A stretch of 64,000 bases of DNA from Saccharothrix sp. (GCF_031180885.1 NZ_JAPSLK010000001.1:89104-153103), one strand, 5' to 3'; shown: positions 35,336-44,659, numbered from the stretch's first letter. Notes: generated from the sequence alone by a model not told the origin. Numbers and translations: made by a program.

Positions 35336-35527
35336 ATGGGGCGCGGCCGAGCGAAGGCCAAGCAGACGAAGGTGGCGCGGGAGCTGAAGTACAGCTCTCA
35401 CAACACCGACTTCGAGGCCTTGCAACGCGAGCTTTCCGGCGGCAGCAATGCCGACAACGGGCACCGTCGGAGCGATGAGCCTTTCGACGACCCGTCTGAC
35501 GACGAGTACGACGACTACCGTCGCTGA
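35336..35527 (+). CDS. DUF3073 small basic-acidic protein
   Basis: A 63-residue protein beginning MGRGRAKAKQTKVARELKYSS, the invariant head of DUF3073. A short helix follows (TDFEALQRELSG), then an acidic, Tyr-tipped tail (DDPSDDEYDDYRR). It is conserved in nearly all actinobacteria and syntenic with Rv0810c next to the purM region. The charge split suggests nucleic-acid or protein binding; the true role is unknown. Confidence 0.85.
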   Translation: MGRGRAKAKQTKVARELKYSSHNTDFEALQRELSGGSNADNGHRRSDEPFDDPSDDEYDDYRR

Positions 35528-35589
35528 CGCATCCACACCCGCTGACGAGGTTGGGCTGCCGGTGAGCCACCGGCAGCCCGACCTTTGAC

Positions 35590-36340
35590 GCGGCCCTGGA
35601 CAACGCCCTGGCGCACTGCTTCGGCGGAGTGACCTGCACCCCGAGTTCGCGGGCCGCGTGCAACGGCCGGTACGGGGTCGCGCGCCAACCCCCGCCCGAG
35701 CGGCACCAGGTCGACCGCGCCGTCGGTGAGCACGGCTCCCGCCTGCCGGGCCTCGGTGATCTCCACCGCGGTCCCGACGGGCACCTCGGCCTTGCTCCGC
35801 ACCGCCCCGGCGAACGGCACCCGGTGGCCCAGGCCCGCGCGGGATCTCGTGCACGCTGCCGGCGCTGGACACGTGGACCAGGTCCGCCCCCGCTCCGGCG
35901 AGGTCGCGGGCGGGCCCGACGCTGTCCTCGACCGCCCAGCCGCCGTCGACCCGGTCGGTGGCGACGCCGGGTGCGGTTGTCGCTCAGCGGCGACAGGAAC
36001 TCGCGGCCCGCGTGGGCCGGTTGCACCCACGGCGCCGACCCCTGCGCGGATGAACGCACGGTCGGCCGCCACGCGCAACCGCCGGCCACCGCCTGCTCCC
36101 GGCGAACGTCTCCCACGCCGCCGCGTGCGCGTCGCGCAACCGGCCGACCTCCGGCACGGCGGTAGCCTCCGGTCAGCACCAAACCCGCGCCACCGACCGC
36201 ACGCGAGCCGATGGTGTGCCAGGTGCCGATCGTCGGGCAGCCCGCCCCCATCGGAGTACCGGCACGTCGGGCCGACGGCGATCCGGTTCGGGAGGGTGAC
36301 CGGGCGCCGGCGGCAAGGGGCTGAACGGGGCACTCGACTG
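35590..36340 (-). pseudogene. Decayed old-yellow-enzyme (NADPH dehydrogenase) gene
   Basis: Pieces of a YqjM/NamA-like flavin ene-reductase can be followed on the minus strand across at least three frames. The head is SAPFSPL then VTLPNRIAVGPTCRYSDGGG. The middle is QPAHAGRE and, in another frame, VDGGWAVEDSVGPARDLAGAGADLVHVSSAG. The tail is VPFAGAVRSKAEVPVGTAVEITEARQAG with DLVPLGRG, then PYRPLHAARELG in yet another frame. The order is right, but the ~250 codons present are fewer than the ~350 of a full gene, so internal deletions as well as frameshifts occurred. No intact start or catalytic unit remains. Confidence 0.65.
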
Positions 36341-36668
36341 CGTCTCCTCGGGTGGTTGACGGTGCCGGACCGGTTCCTTCGGGCCCCGGAACAGGTCCAA
36401 GGTCCCGGATCGGACGCGTTGTTCCCCCGGTGACCCGCGCCCCACCGCACGGGAGCAGCTAAATTCCATTCGATTCGGTATTGCGCGTGCATTAGCACGT
36501 GATCTTGAATAGGGGGTTGGCACGCAAAACGCTTGACCAGACAGGGCCAGTTACGCCCATTCGGGTGTACTGTCCGCAGCACGTTCGGGGAGACCATCAC
36601 TTGCCGCCCCAGTTGAGGTCGGCAGGCGAATTCCAGTTCCCGCCGGTCACGACAGTAACAGGATCCAC
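36341..36668 (+). promoter_or_regulatory. Upstream region of the Crp gene with an inverted repeat
   Basis: No gene is seen. The region is clearly richer in A+T than its surroundings around 36460-36540. CGTGC-ATTA-GCACG (36486-36499) is a perfect 5-bp-arm inverted repeat and a possible binding site for the Crp-family protein encoded 170 bp downstream. TTGACC (36530s) could be a -35 element, but no matching -10 can be placed with confidence. Confidence 0.35.
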
Positions 36669-37376
36669 ATGCTGCCCATGCCGACCACGATGACAACGGA
36701 TCCCATGTGGCCCAGCAACAGTCTGCTGGGTCGCCTCCGCGACAACACCCGACAAGAACTGCTGAACATCGGCACGGTCGTGCGGTACACGGCCGACCGT
36801 GAGGTCATCGAGCAGGACGCGAAGGACACTCATGTCCTCCTGCTGCTCGACGGCGTGGTGAAGGTGCAGACCACCGACGAGACCGGCGACACCGCCCTGC
36901 TGGCCATCCGGGTCGCGGGCGACCTGGTCGGCGAGATGGCCGCCCTGGACCAGAAGCCGCGCTCGGCCACCGTGGTGACGTGCGGTGACGTGGTGGCCAA
37001 GCTGATCACCAGCGGCGAGCTGATGAGCTTCCTGCACCGCCGCAACGACGTGTTCGTGGAATTGATCGGGATGATCAACGACCGGTTGCGCTGGGCGAAC
37101 CAGCGCCGCCGCGATTTCCTGTCCCACCCGGCCGCCGAACGGGTGGCCCGGGTGCTCGCCGAATTGGTGCAGACCTACGGGCGCGAAGAGGCCCACGGCT
37201 GGACGCTCGGAATTCCGCTGACCAAGGTCGAGTTGGCCTCCATCGCCGGGATGAAGCCCCGAACGGCGGAGAAGGCGTTCAGCGACCTGCGCAAGGCGGG
37301 CGTCGTGGTGAGCCACCTGCGGCGCGACGTGCTGGTGCCCGACCTGGAGAACTTGCGGAAATTCGCGGGCATCTGA
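36669..37376 (+). CDS. Crp/Fnr-family regulator with intact cyclic-nucleotide pocket
   Basis: A 235-residue regulator. The cNMP domain (~20-135) has HVLLLLDGVVKV and a complete phosphate-binding cassette, GEMAALDQKPRSATV, with the Glu and the Arg-Ser pair that hold cyclic nucleotide phosphate and ribose. A long dimer helix follows (NDVFVELIGMINDRLRWANQRRRDFLSHPAAERVARVLAEL). The winged helix has PLTKVELASIAGMKPRTAEKAFSDLRKAGVV. AGGA precedes the ATG at 36669; three more in-frame ATGs lie within the next 39 bp. A cyclase-like gene follows, suggesting that it senses that protein's product. Confidence 0.9.
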   Translation: MLPMPTTMTTDPMWPSNSLLGRLRDNTRQELLNIGTVVRYTADREVIEQDAKDTHVLLLLDGVVKVQTTDETGDTALLAIRVAGDLVGEMAALDQKPRSATVVTCGDVVAKLITSGELMSFLHRRNDVFVELIGMINDRLRWANQRRRDFLSHPAAERVARVLAELVQTYGREEAHGWTLGIPLTKVELASIAGMKPRTAEKAFSDLRKAGVVVSHLRRDVLVPDLENLRKFAGI

Positions 37377-37477
37377 GGGCGAGTCCGCAGAAATGCGGTA
37401 TTCGCTGCGGTGCGTTCGTCCACAGTGACTCTTCGCGAGCCCGTGTGAACCGCACCCACGTGGAAAGGCCGAGCCCC

Positions 37478-38284
37478 ATGAGTCAAGCCTCTTTCCGGCG
37501 CAGCCTGCTGGTCTGCTGCGACCTGCGGCGCTACGGCGCGGCCGACGACCAGTTGCAACGCGACCTCCAGGACCTGCTGGTCCGGAGCCTGGACCGGGCG
37601 GGCGCCGCGGCCGGCGTCGACCGGTCGACCTGGCACCGCCAGGCCAAGGGCGACGAGGAGTGGGCCGTCCTGCCGACCGACGCGGACGAACTCAAGGTCG
37701 TCGACCAGTACGTCCGCGCGCTGAACGCGGAACTGTCCTCCGCCAATCGCTACCGCCTCCCCGAGGCGCGCGCCCGACTGCGCATGGCGATCCACCACGG
37801 CGCGATCGTCGACGGGGCGAACGGATTCCCGGGAAAGGATTCCGTACTCGTTTCACGTTTGTTGAACAGCAAGGCGGCGCACCTCGCGCTCGACGAGTTC
37901 CCGGACGCGGACCTGGTCGTCGTGCTGTCCGAGTTCGTGTATTCGACGCTGGTGCAGCCGGGCCACACGACCTTGCGCGCGAGCGACTTCCGCAAGGTCG
38001 ACGTCACCGAGAAGACCTTCACCGGGCACGGCTGGATGTGGATCCCGAACGGCGACGTCCACGCACTCGACCTCCCGGCGTCGCCCGAACCGGACGCCGC
38101 CCCCCGGCCCGCCGAGCCGGTCACCCTCGCGCCGCCCTCGGTGAACCAGAACGCGGTGGCGACCGGCGGGGCGACCGTGATCCAGGCCGGCCGCGACGCG
38201 CACGTGCCGACCATGCAGCGGGCCGACGTGATCCAGAACTTCCACAACAACGACCAGCGCGGCTCCCACTTCGGGCGGAGCTAG
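37478..38284 (+). CDS. Divergent class III nucleotide-cyclase-like protein with amyloid-motif tail
   Basis: A 268-residue protein. Residues 8-190 fit a class III cyclase fold: LLVCCDLRRYG with a first metal Asp (D15), AKGDEEWAVLP with a second (D59), LRMAIHHG, the GKDSVLVSRLLNSK helix with an Arg (R127) and VVVLSEFVY. Residues ~195-220 are a Pro-rich linker. The tail has NQNAVATGGATVIQAGRD, the shape of actinobacterial amyloid signalling motifs, then VIQNFHNND. GGAAAGG precedes ATG 37478; an upstream GTG at 37445 is possible. The partner is the Crp-family gene just upstream. The conserved Asn of cyclases is not evident, so the substrate and activity are uncertain. Confidence 0.6.
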   Translation: MSQASFRRSLLVCCDLRRYGAADDQLQRDLQDLLVRSLDRAGAAAGVDRSTWHRQAKGDEEWAVLPTDADELKVVDQYVRALNAELSSANRYRLPEARARLRMAIHHGAIVDGANGFPGKDSVLVSRLLNSKAAHLALDEFPDADLVVVLSEFVYSTLVQPGHTTLRASDFRKVDVTEKTFTGHGWMWIPNGDVHALDLPASPEPDAAPRPAEPVTLAPPSVNQNAVATGGATVIQAGRDAHVPTMQRADVIQNFHNNDQRGSHFGRS

Positions 38285-40137
38285 GTCCGCAAGTACCGCA
38301 CTTGGCGGGACTTGCCCGTGGCCACCTCGGCGTGGGCGGCGGCGATCTCGGCGCGGTGGGACGTCTCGGGGACGCCGACCTCCCACCACGCGCCCGCCTC
38401 CGTCCACGACGACGGGTGGGTGCGCAGGACGACCACGGCCGGCCGGTGCTCGGTCCGCGCGACCTCGCGGGCCGCGCGGTAGGCCGGGGCCAGGTCGGCC
38501 AGGCCGTCGACCCGGAAGACCGCGCAACCCATGGCCTCCGCGTGCGCCGCGAAGTCGGTGCGCGGCGGCTTGGCGTGCGGGGTGAGGCAGTCGTCATAGA
38601 GGTTGTTGAACGCCGCCCCGCCCTGGCCGGTCTGGAGGCGGTGGATCACCGCGTAGCCGTCGTTGTCGCACACCACGGCCACGAACCCGTGCCCGGCGAA
38701 CGCGGCGGAGAACAGCTCCGAGTTGAGCATCAGGTACGAGCCGTCACCCAGGAGGGTGGTCACCACGCCACCCTTCCGGGCGATCGCCGCGCCCCACGCC
38801 CCGGCCAGTTCGTAGCCCATGCACGAGAACCCGTACTCGACGTCCATGGTCGCCTCGCCGACCGCGCGCCAGCCGCCGATCAGCTCGCCCGGCAGCCCGC
38901 CGGAGGCGGTCATGACGTAGTCCTCGGGGCCGCTGGCCGCGTTCACCACGCCGACGACCTGGGCGTACGTCGGCAGCCCGGGACCGGTGGCGCGCAGGCC
39001 GTCGATGTGGAGGTCCCAACGTCCCCGCTCCAGCGCCGCGCGGTCGGACCAGGTCGGGTCGGCGCGCCACGTGCCCAGCAGGTCGGTCAGCTCGCGCAGC
39101 GACTCGTCGGCGTCGGCGACCACGGCCAGCGCGCCGTGCTTGACCGCGTCGAACCGCGCCGCGTTGAGCGAGACCAGGCGGGCGTCGGGCGCGAACACCG
39201 TCCACGACGCGGTGGTGAAGTCCTGCAACCGGGTGCCGACCGCGATCACCACGTCCGCCTCGGCGGCCAGGACGTTCGCGCTGGTCGAGCCGGTGATGCC
39301 GAGGGGTCCGGCGTGCAGGGGGTGCTCGTGCGGGACCAGGGTCCGGCCCGCCGTGGTCTCCACGACGGGGACCCCGTGCTGCTCGGCGAACCTCAGCGCC
39401 CGCCCGGCCGCGCCCGAGTACCGCACCCCGCCGCCCAGCACGAGCAGCGGTTTCTTCGAGGTGCGGACCGCGTCCGCGGCGGCGGTCAGGGCGCGCAGGT
39501 CGGGGCGCTGGCGCTGGGGCCGGTGGACGACCGGGGTGAACAGGGCGTCCGGGAAGTCGTACGCCTCGGCCTGCACGTCCTGGGGCAGCGCGAGCACGAC
39601 CGGGCCGCAGTCCGCCGGGTCGGTGAGGACGCGCGCCACCTGGGGCAGGGTCGCCAGGAGCTGTTCGGGCCGGGTGATCCGGTCGAAGTACCGGCTGACC
39701 GCGCGGAAGGCGTCGTTGACCGTGGTGGTGGGGTCGCCGAAGTGCTCGACCTGCTGGAGCACCGGATCGGGGGCGCGGCTGGTGAAGGTGTCGCCGGGGA
39801 GCAGGAGCAGCGGCAGGCGGTTGGCGTGGGCGACGCCGGCGGCGGTGACCATGTTCAGCGCGCCGGGGCCGATGGACGAGGTGGCGACCCCGACCTGGCG
39901 GCGGTGGGTGGCCTTGCCGATGCCGACCGCGGCCAGCGCCATGCCCTGCTCGTTGTGGCCGCGCCACACGGGGAGTTCGGCGCGGTGCTCTTCGAGGGCG
40001 TTGCCGAGGCCGAGGACGTTGCCGTGGCCGAAGATCGCGAACACGCCGGGGAACAGCGGGGCGGTGGAGCCGTCGAGGAGCTCGGTGCGCTGGGCGAGCA
40101 GCCAGCGGACCAGGGCTTGGGCCGTCGTGAGCCTCAT
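38281..40137 (-). CDS. iolD: 3D-(3,5/4)-trihydroxycyclohexane-1,2-dione hydrolase
   Basis: A ThDP-dependent enzyme that opens the inositol ring to 5-deoxy-glucuronate. The 618-residue protein has the pyrimidine-binding half with GHNEQGMALAAVGIGKA and VATSSIGPGALNMVTAAGVAHANRLPLLLLPGD. A central domain (GGGVRYSGA, GITGSTSANVLAAEADVVIAVG) and the ThDP motif GDGSYLMLNSELFSAAFAGHGFVAVVCDN follow. It is the last gene of the inositol operon, overlapping iolB by 4 bp, and its stop overlaps the convergent cyclase-like gene by 4 bp. Confidence 0.95.
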   Translation of the reverse strand: MRLTTAQALVRWLLAQRTELLDGSTAPLFPGVFAIFGHGNVLGLGNALEEHRAELPVWRGHNEQGMALAAVGIGKATHRRQVGVATSSIGPGALNMVTAAGVAHANRLPLLLLPGDTFTSRAPDPVLQQVEHFGDPTTTVNDAFRAVSRYFDRITRPEQLLATLPQVARVLTDPADCGPVVLALPQDVQAEAYDFPDALFTPVVHRPQRQRPDLRALTAAADAVRTSKKPLLVLGGGVRYSGAAGRALRFAEQHGVPVVETTAGRTLVPHEHPLHAGPLGITGSTSANVLAAEADVVIAVGTRLQDFTTASWTVFAPDARLVSLNAARFDAVKHGALAVVADADESLRELTDLLGTWRADPTWSDRAALERGRWDLHIDGLRATGPGLPTYAQVVGVVNAASGPEDYVMTASGGLPGELIGGWRAVGEATMDVEYGFSCMGYELAGAWGAAIARKGGVVTTLLGDGSYLMLNSELFSAAFAGHGFVAVVCDNDGYAVIHRLQTGQGGAAFNNLYDDCLTPHAKPPRTDFAAHAEAMGCAVFRVDGLADLAPAYRAAREVARTEHRPAVVVLRTHPSSWTEAGAWWEVGVPETSHRAEIAAAHAEVATGKSRQVRYLRT

Positions 40138-41018
40138 GCGGTCCGTCCTTCCGCGGTGGTGACCGGGCAGCGCGGGTCCAGCGATTGGGTGCGCCAGCTG
40201 TCGCGGACCCAGGTGTGGGCGGGGTCGTCGCAGAACGCCATCGAGCGGTCCGCACCGGGTCCGGCCAGGACGTTCAGGTAGTACATCGGGTAGCCGGGCG
40301 CCGCGACGCACGGGCCGTGGTAGCCGCGCGGGATGAGGAAGACGTCGCCGTCGCGGACGGTCACGTCCTCGTCGATCGAGCCGTCGTCGGTGTAGGTGCG
40401 GTGGAAGCCGAAGCCCTCGCGGGACGGCGTCACCCCGTCGCGGCCGGCGATGCGGAAGTAGTAGATCTCCTCGTTGACGACCTCGCACGTCTCGTCGTGC
40501 TTGTGCGGCGGGTAGGACGACCAGTTGCCGTCCGGGGTGATCAGCTCGCACGCGATGAGCCGGTCGGCGTGGTCCCACACGCCCGGGACGCCGAAGTTCG
40601 TCACCTGCCGGGTCGCGCTGCCCGCGCCCCGCACCTCGACCGGCACGTCCTCCGCCGGCCCGTACCTCGGCGGGAGCCTGCGCTCGGCGCGGGCCATGGG
40701 CAGGGCCACCTCGACACCGTCTCTCGTGGACAGTCGGACCGACGCGTCCCGCGGCACGTAGGCGAAGTCCGTGACCCGGGTGAACACGGAGTCGCGGCCG
40801 GCCAGGTCGAAGCGCTCGCCGTCGACCTCGACCGTGCAGCCACCGGACAGGGGCAGCACGAAGGCCTCGAACTCGCCGGTCTCGACGGTGCGGGACTGGC
40901 CTGGGTGCAGGAGCAGGACGCGCAGGCCCGTGTAGGTCCAGCCGGCGTCCTCGGGGCGGAGTTCGACCGCGTTCTCGCCGTCGGAGAGGGTGCCCAGGGG
41001 GCGGTGGAGGTTCTTCAC
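40134..41018 (-). CDS. iolB: 5-deoxy-glucuronate isomerase
   Basis: Converts 5-deoxy-D-glucuronate to 5-dehydro-2-deoxy-gluconate. A 294-residue bicupin: GEFEAFVLPLSGGCTVEVDGERFDLAGRDSVF in the first cupin, and YPPHKHDETCEVVNEEIYYFRI with metal ligands His, His and Glu in the second, then DGDVFLIPRGYHGPCVAAPGYPMYYLNVLAGP. It starts at GTG 41018 inside the stop of the aldolase gene. Confidence 0.95.
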   Translation of the reverse strand: MKNLHRPLGTLSDGENAVELRPEDAGWTYTGLRVLLLHPGQSRTVETGEFEAFVLPLSGGCTVEVDGERFDLAGRDSVFTRVTDFAYVPRDASVRLSTRDGVEVALPMARAERRLPPRYGPAEDVPVEVRGAGSATRQVTNFGVPGVWDHADRLIACELITPDGNWSSYPPHKHDETCEVVNEEIYYFRIAGRDGVTPSREGFGFHRTYTDDGSIDEDVTVRDGDVFLIPRGYHGPCVAAPGYPMYYLNVLAGPGADRSMAFCDDPAHTWVRDSWRTQSLDPRCPVTTAEGRTA

Positions 41019-41917
41019 GCGTTGACTCCCGTGTGGGCGGTGCGGAGGACTTCGGCGGCGGCCTCCACGGCGCCGGCCACGTCGCCGTCCGGCGGGTACA
41101 GCAGGGCGCGCCCGATGACCAGGCCGCGCACGGTCGGGTGGCGCAGCGACCGGCCCCACGACGCCAGGTCGTCCTCCGGCCGCGCCGAGGGCACGCCGCC
41201 CAGCACCAGCGCGGGCAGGGTGGTCGCGTCCAGCACCTCGTCCGGCGAGGCGGGCAGCTTCAGCCAGGTGTGCGCCGAGGTCACGCCCAGGCCGGCCGCG
41301 ACGCTGGCCGCGCGGGCCAGAGCGGCGGCGTCCTTGCGCAGCACCAGGCGACCGGCGGCGTCCCGCTCGTAGGGCAGCGGCTCGACCATGGCCATCAGGC
41401 CCCGTTCGGCCAGCGCCGACACGGCGGCGGCGCAGCTCTCCAGGGTCGGCACGGTGCCCGGGTCGGAGTCGACCAGGCGCAGCAGCATCTTGCCGCCGTC
41501 GAGGCCGCACGCGGCGATGGCGGCGGGGTCGTAGGCGGTGAACCGGTCGTCGATCTCCCAGTCCGCGCCGGCCAGGCCGCCCCGGTTCATCGAGCCGATG
41601 ACGACCTTGTCGTGCAGGCCGTCGAGGAGGAGCAGTTCCTCGATGACGTCCGGGGTGCCCAGGACGCCGTCCACGGCCGGGTTGGCCAGCGCGGTCAGCA
41701 GGCGGTCGAGCAGGGAGCGTCGGTCGGCCATGGCGAGGGGGTCCGCGCCGACGCCGAGCGCGCCGCGCGCCGGGTGGTCGGCCGCGACCAGGAACAACGT
41801 GCCCCGGTCGGACAGCAGCCGGTCGCGCCGGCGGCGGGCCAGGTAGGCGCGGCGGACGCGGCCCGGGTCGGTGGCCCGGGCTTCCAGGAGGTCCCGCCAC
41901 TGCTCGTCGGTGATCAC
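41015..41917 (-). CDS. Cgl0159-type (beta/alpha)8 aldolase of inositol catabolism
   Basis: A 300-residue TIM-barrel protein of the group found inside actinobacterial inositol clusters, probably replacing IolJ. It would split 2-deoxy-5-keto-gluconate-6-phosphate into DHAP and malonate semialdehyde. Visible elements: LFLVAADHPARGALG with the family Asp-His, KVVIGSMNRGGLAG, DGGKMLLRLVD with a candidate Schiff-base lysine region, SAHTWLKLPAS and LVLGGVPSARPEDDL. It overlaps iolC and iolB by 4 bp at each end. The reaction is inferred from its place in the pathway. Confidence 0.8.
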   Translation of the reverse strand: MITDEQWRDLLEARATDPGRVRRAYLARRRRDRLLSDRGTLFLVAADHPARGALGVGADPLAMADRRSLLDRLLTALANPAVDGVLGTPDVIEELLLLDGLHDKVVIGSMNRGGLAGADWEIDDRFTAYDPAAIAACGLDGGKMLLRLVDSDPGTVPTLESCAAAVSALAERGLMAMVEPLPYERDAAGRLVLRKDAAALARAASVAAGLGVTSAHTWLKLPASPDEVLDATTLPALVLGGVPSARPEDDLASWGRSLRHPTVRGLVIGRALLYPPDGDVAGAVEAAAEVLRTAHTGVNA

Positions 41918-42840
41918 AGGCGTTCCTCGATCTCGTCCGGGGTGGGCATGGCGTCGGCGCAGGCCAGGCGGGACGCGACCAGGGCGCCGGCCACGTTGGC
42001 GTAGCGGGCGGTGCGCACAGGGTCCCAGCCGGACAGCAGGCCGTGGGCCAGCGCCCCGCCGAACGCGTCGCCCGCGCCCAGCCCGCACACCACGTCCACC
42101 GGGTGCGGCGGCACGGTCCACCGGCCCTCGGCCGACGCCACCAGCACGCCGTCCGCGCCCTTCTTGACCAGGGCCAGGTCCAGGCCGCGGGCCAGCAGCC
42201 GGTCGGCGGCCTCGTCGGGGTCGGCGGTGCCCACCGCCACCTCGACCTCCGCCCGGTTGCCCACGGCCACCGTCACGTGGTCCAGCATCGACCCGATCTC
42301 CCGCCGGGCACTGTCCACATCGGACCAGAACATGGGCCGGTAGTCGAGGTCCAGCACGGTGTGGGCGCGCCGGCCCCGGTGTTCCAGCAGCTTGCGCTGG
42401 GTGGTCCGGGCGGGTTCGGCGCACACGCCGGTGCCGGTCACCCACAGCAGCGGGACGTCCGCGACCACGTCCCACGGCACGTCGGACTCGTCCAAGGTGA
42501 GGTCGGGCGCGATCGGGGACCGGTAGAACAGCAGCGGCGGGTCCTCCGGCGGGTCCAGCGCGCAGAACACCACCGGGGTTTGGAGCCCTTCGGCGGTGCC
42601 GACGAACGCCGACGACACCCCGAACCCCTCCAGCGCCTCCCGCACGTACGGCCCGAACCCGTCCGGCCCGACCTTGGTCAGCACCGCCGACGACCGGCCC
42701 AGCCGGGCGGCGGCGACCGCCACGTTGGTCGCGGTGCCGCCCAGCGACTTGGCGAACGTCCGGACCCCGGCCAGCGGCACGCCGCTCTGCTCCGGGTACA
42801 GGTCCACCCCGACCCGGCCGACGGTCAGCACCTCGATCAT
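41914..42840 (-). CDS. iolC: 5-dehydro-2-deoxygluconokinase
   Basis: A 308-residue PfkB-family kinase that phosphorylates 5-dehydro-2-deoxy-gluconate. N-terminal [42 protein letters not shown] is typical of IolC. The C-terminal ATP and base motif [18 protein letters not shown] has the catalytic Asp. [10 protein letters not shown] is the family's loop. The start (ATG 42840) overlaps the end of the ABC ATPase gene. Confidence 0.94.
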   Translation of the reverse strand: MIEVLTVGRVGVDLYPEQSGVPLAGVRTFAKSLGGTATNVAVAAARLGRSSAVLTKVGPDGFGPYVREALEGFGVSSAFVGTAEGLQTPVVFCALDPPEDPPLLFYRSPIAPDLTLDESDVPWDVVADVPLLWVTGTGVCAEPARTTQRKLLEHRGRRAHTVLDLDYRPMFWSDVDSARREIGSMLDHVTVAVGNRAEVEVAVGTADPDEAADRLLARGLDLALVKKGADGVLVASAEGRWTVPPHPVDVVCGLGAGDAFGGALAHGLLSGWDPVRTARYANVAGALVASRLACADAMPTPDEIEERL

Positions 42841-43616
42841 CCGGCGACGCCCCGAAGCTCGTGCGCCAGCGCCTCCAGCTCCGCGCCGCCCGCCATCTGC
42901 CGGGTCAGCTCCTCCAGCGTGATCTCGGGCTTCTCGTAGCAGCCCAGCGGACGACCCCGCTTGAGCAGCAGGAACCGGTCGCCCACCGGGTAGGCGTGGT
43001 GCGGGTTGTGGGTGATCAGGACGACCCCGAGCCCGCGGTCCCGGGCCTGCGCCACGTACTTCAGCACCACCCCGGCCTGCTTCACGCCCAGCGCGGCGGT
43101 CGGCTCGTCCAGGATCAGCACCTTGGCCCCGAAGTGCACGGCCCGCGCGATCGCCACGCACTGCCGCTCGCCGCCGGACAGCGTGCCCACGGGCTGCTCG
43201 ACGTCCCGCAGGTCGATCCCCATTTCGGCGAGCGCGGACTTGGTGATCGCCCGGCCCTTCTTGCGGTCGAGGAACTTGAACGGCCCGAACCCGACCGTCG
43301 GCTCCGAGCCGAGGAAGAAGTTGCGCCACACCGACATCAGCGGCACGACGGCCAGGTCCTGGTAGACGGTGGCGATGCCCCGGTCGAGCGCCTCGCGCGG
43401 CGAGGAGAACGTGATCTCCTCGCCCTCCACCAGGAACTTCCCCCGGTCGTGCTGGTGCACGCCGGCCAGGACCTTGATCAGCGTGGACTTGCCCGCGCCG
43501 TTGTCGCCCAGCACGCACGTGACCTCGCCGGCGTTGACCACGGTCGACACGTCCCGCAACGCGATCACGCTGCCGTAGGTCTTGCCGATGTCCCGGACCT
43601 CGATGAGTGGAGTCAT
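42837..43616 (-). CDS. Sugar (inositol) ABC transporter ATPase
   Basis: A 259-residue ATPase of the CUT2 (ribose/inositol) class in single-domain form. Walker [11 protein letters not shown]-loop [19 protein letters not shown], signature LSGGERQ, Walker [12 protein letters not shown] and His switch LITHN are all intact. Classic CUT2 ATPases carry two domains in ~500 residues; this half-length type is common in actinobacterial operons. It lies between permease and iolC with 4-bp overlaps on both sides, so an inositol substrate is likely. Confidence 0.9.
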   Translation of the reverse strand: MTPLIEVRDIGKTYGSVIALRDVSTVVNAGEVTCVLGDNGAGKSTLIKVLAGVHQHDRGKFLVEGEEITFSSPREALDRGIATVYQDLAVVPLMSVWRNFFLGSEPTVGFGPFKFLDRKKGRAITKSALAEMGIDLRDVEQPVGTLSGGERQCVAIARAVHFGAKVLILDEPTAALGVKQAGVVLKYVAQARDRGLGVVLITHNPHHAYPVGDRFLLLKRGRPLGCYEKPEITLEELTRQMAGGAELEALAHELRGVAG

Positions 43617-44659
43617 CGCCGCACCCTCTCCGCCCGCCGCCGCAGGGCGTTGTTGACCAGCACGGCGGCCAGCAGCATCACGCCGAGGAACAGCTGGAAC
43701 CAGTCGCTGTTCCAGTTGGCGTAGACGATGCCCTGCCGGGCCATGCCGAAGATCAGCGCGCCGATCGCCGCGCCCACTGCCGACCCGAACCCGCCGGTCA
43801 GCAGGCAGCCGCCGATGACGGCCGCGATGATGAACTGGAACTCCAGCCCGATGCCCTGGTTGGCCTGCACGCTGGTGAACCGCAGGATGTTGATCGACCC
43901 GACGAGCCACGCCGCGCCCGCCGTCGTCATGAACAGCAGGACCTTGGTGCGCAGCACGGGGACGCCGACCGCGCGCGAGGCCTGGGACGCCCCGCCGACC
44001 GCGAAGATCCAGTTGCCGAACCGGGTCCGCACCAGCACCAGCGCGGCCACCGCGGTGACCAGCAGCCACCACACGATCGAGACGTAGAACGCCGTGCCGC
44101 CCAGGTCGAACGTCGAGGCGAACAGGAAGCCCGCCGACTCGTAGCCCTCGGCCGACCGCATCCCGGACACCTGCACGGTGCCGGTGACCAGCCGGGTGAC
44201 GCCGAGGTTCAGGCCCTGGAGGGCCAGGAAGGTGCCCAGGGTGACGATGAAGCTGGGCAGGCCGGTCCGCATCACCAGCCACCCGTTGAGCGCGCCCACG
44301 GCCAGCGCGAACGCCAGCGACGCGAGCAGCGCGAGCCAGACGTTCCAGCCGAGGCGGGTGGAGAGGATGGCCGTGACCAGCGCGGTGGACGCGGTCATCA
44401 CGCCGGCGGACAGGTCGAACTCGCCGCCGATCATGAGCAGGGCCACCGCCACCGCCATGATGCCCAGCGTGGACGCGTCGTCCAGCCAGGTCGCCACCCC
44501 GCCGGGGCTCAGGAACCGCTCGGTGACCACCGAGAAGAACACGAACACCAGCAGCGCGCCGAGCAGTGCGCCGATCTCGGGCCTGACCACGAGCCGGTCG
44601 AGCAGCCTCGGACTGCCCAGCCGCTCATCCCTGAGTGGTGCTTCCGCTGCCACGGCCAT
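43613..44659 (-). CDS. Sugar (inositol) ABC transporter permease
   Basis: A 348-residue CUT2-type permease with about ten helices: [74 protein letters not shown] and [32 protein letters not shown]. The GEFDLSAG and GGxxLxGG blocks mark the ribose/inositol branch. GGGAGA lies upstream of ATG 44659. A large hairpin separates it from the binding-protein gene. Confidence 0.92.
   Translation of the reverse strand: MAVAAEAPLRDERLGSPRLLDRLVVRPEIGALLGALLVFVFFSVVTERFLSPGGVATWLDDASTLGIMAVAVALLMIGGEFDLSAGVMTASTALVTAILSTRLGWNVWLALLASLAFALAVGALNGWLVMRTGLPSFIVTLGTFLALQGLNLGVTRLVTGTVQVSGMRSAEGYESAGFLFASTFDLGGTAFYVSIVWWLLVTAVAALVLVRTRFGNWIFAVGGASQASRAVGVPVLRTKVLLFMTTAGAAWLVGSINILRFTSVQANQGIGLEFQFIIAAVIGGCLLTGGFGSAVGAAIGALIFGMARQGIVYANWNSDWFQLFLGVMLLAAVLVNNALRRRAERVRR

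Noticed and set aside
37660..40281. 873-codon plus-strand frame across the cyclase-like gene and iolD
   Set aside because: It crosses the convergent ends of two genes with strong motifs and has typical shadow composition.
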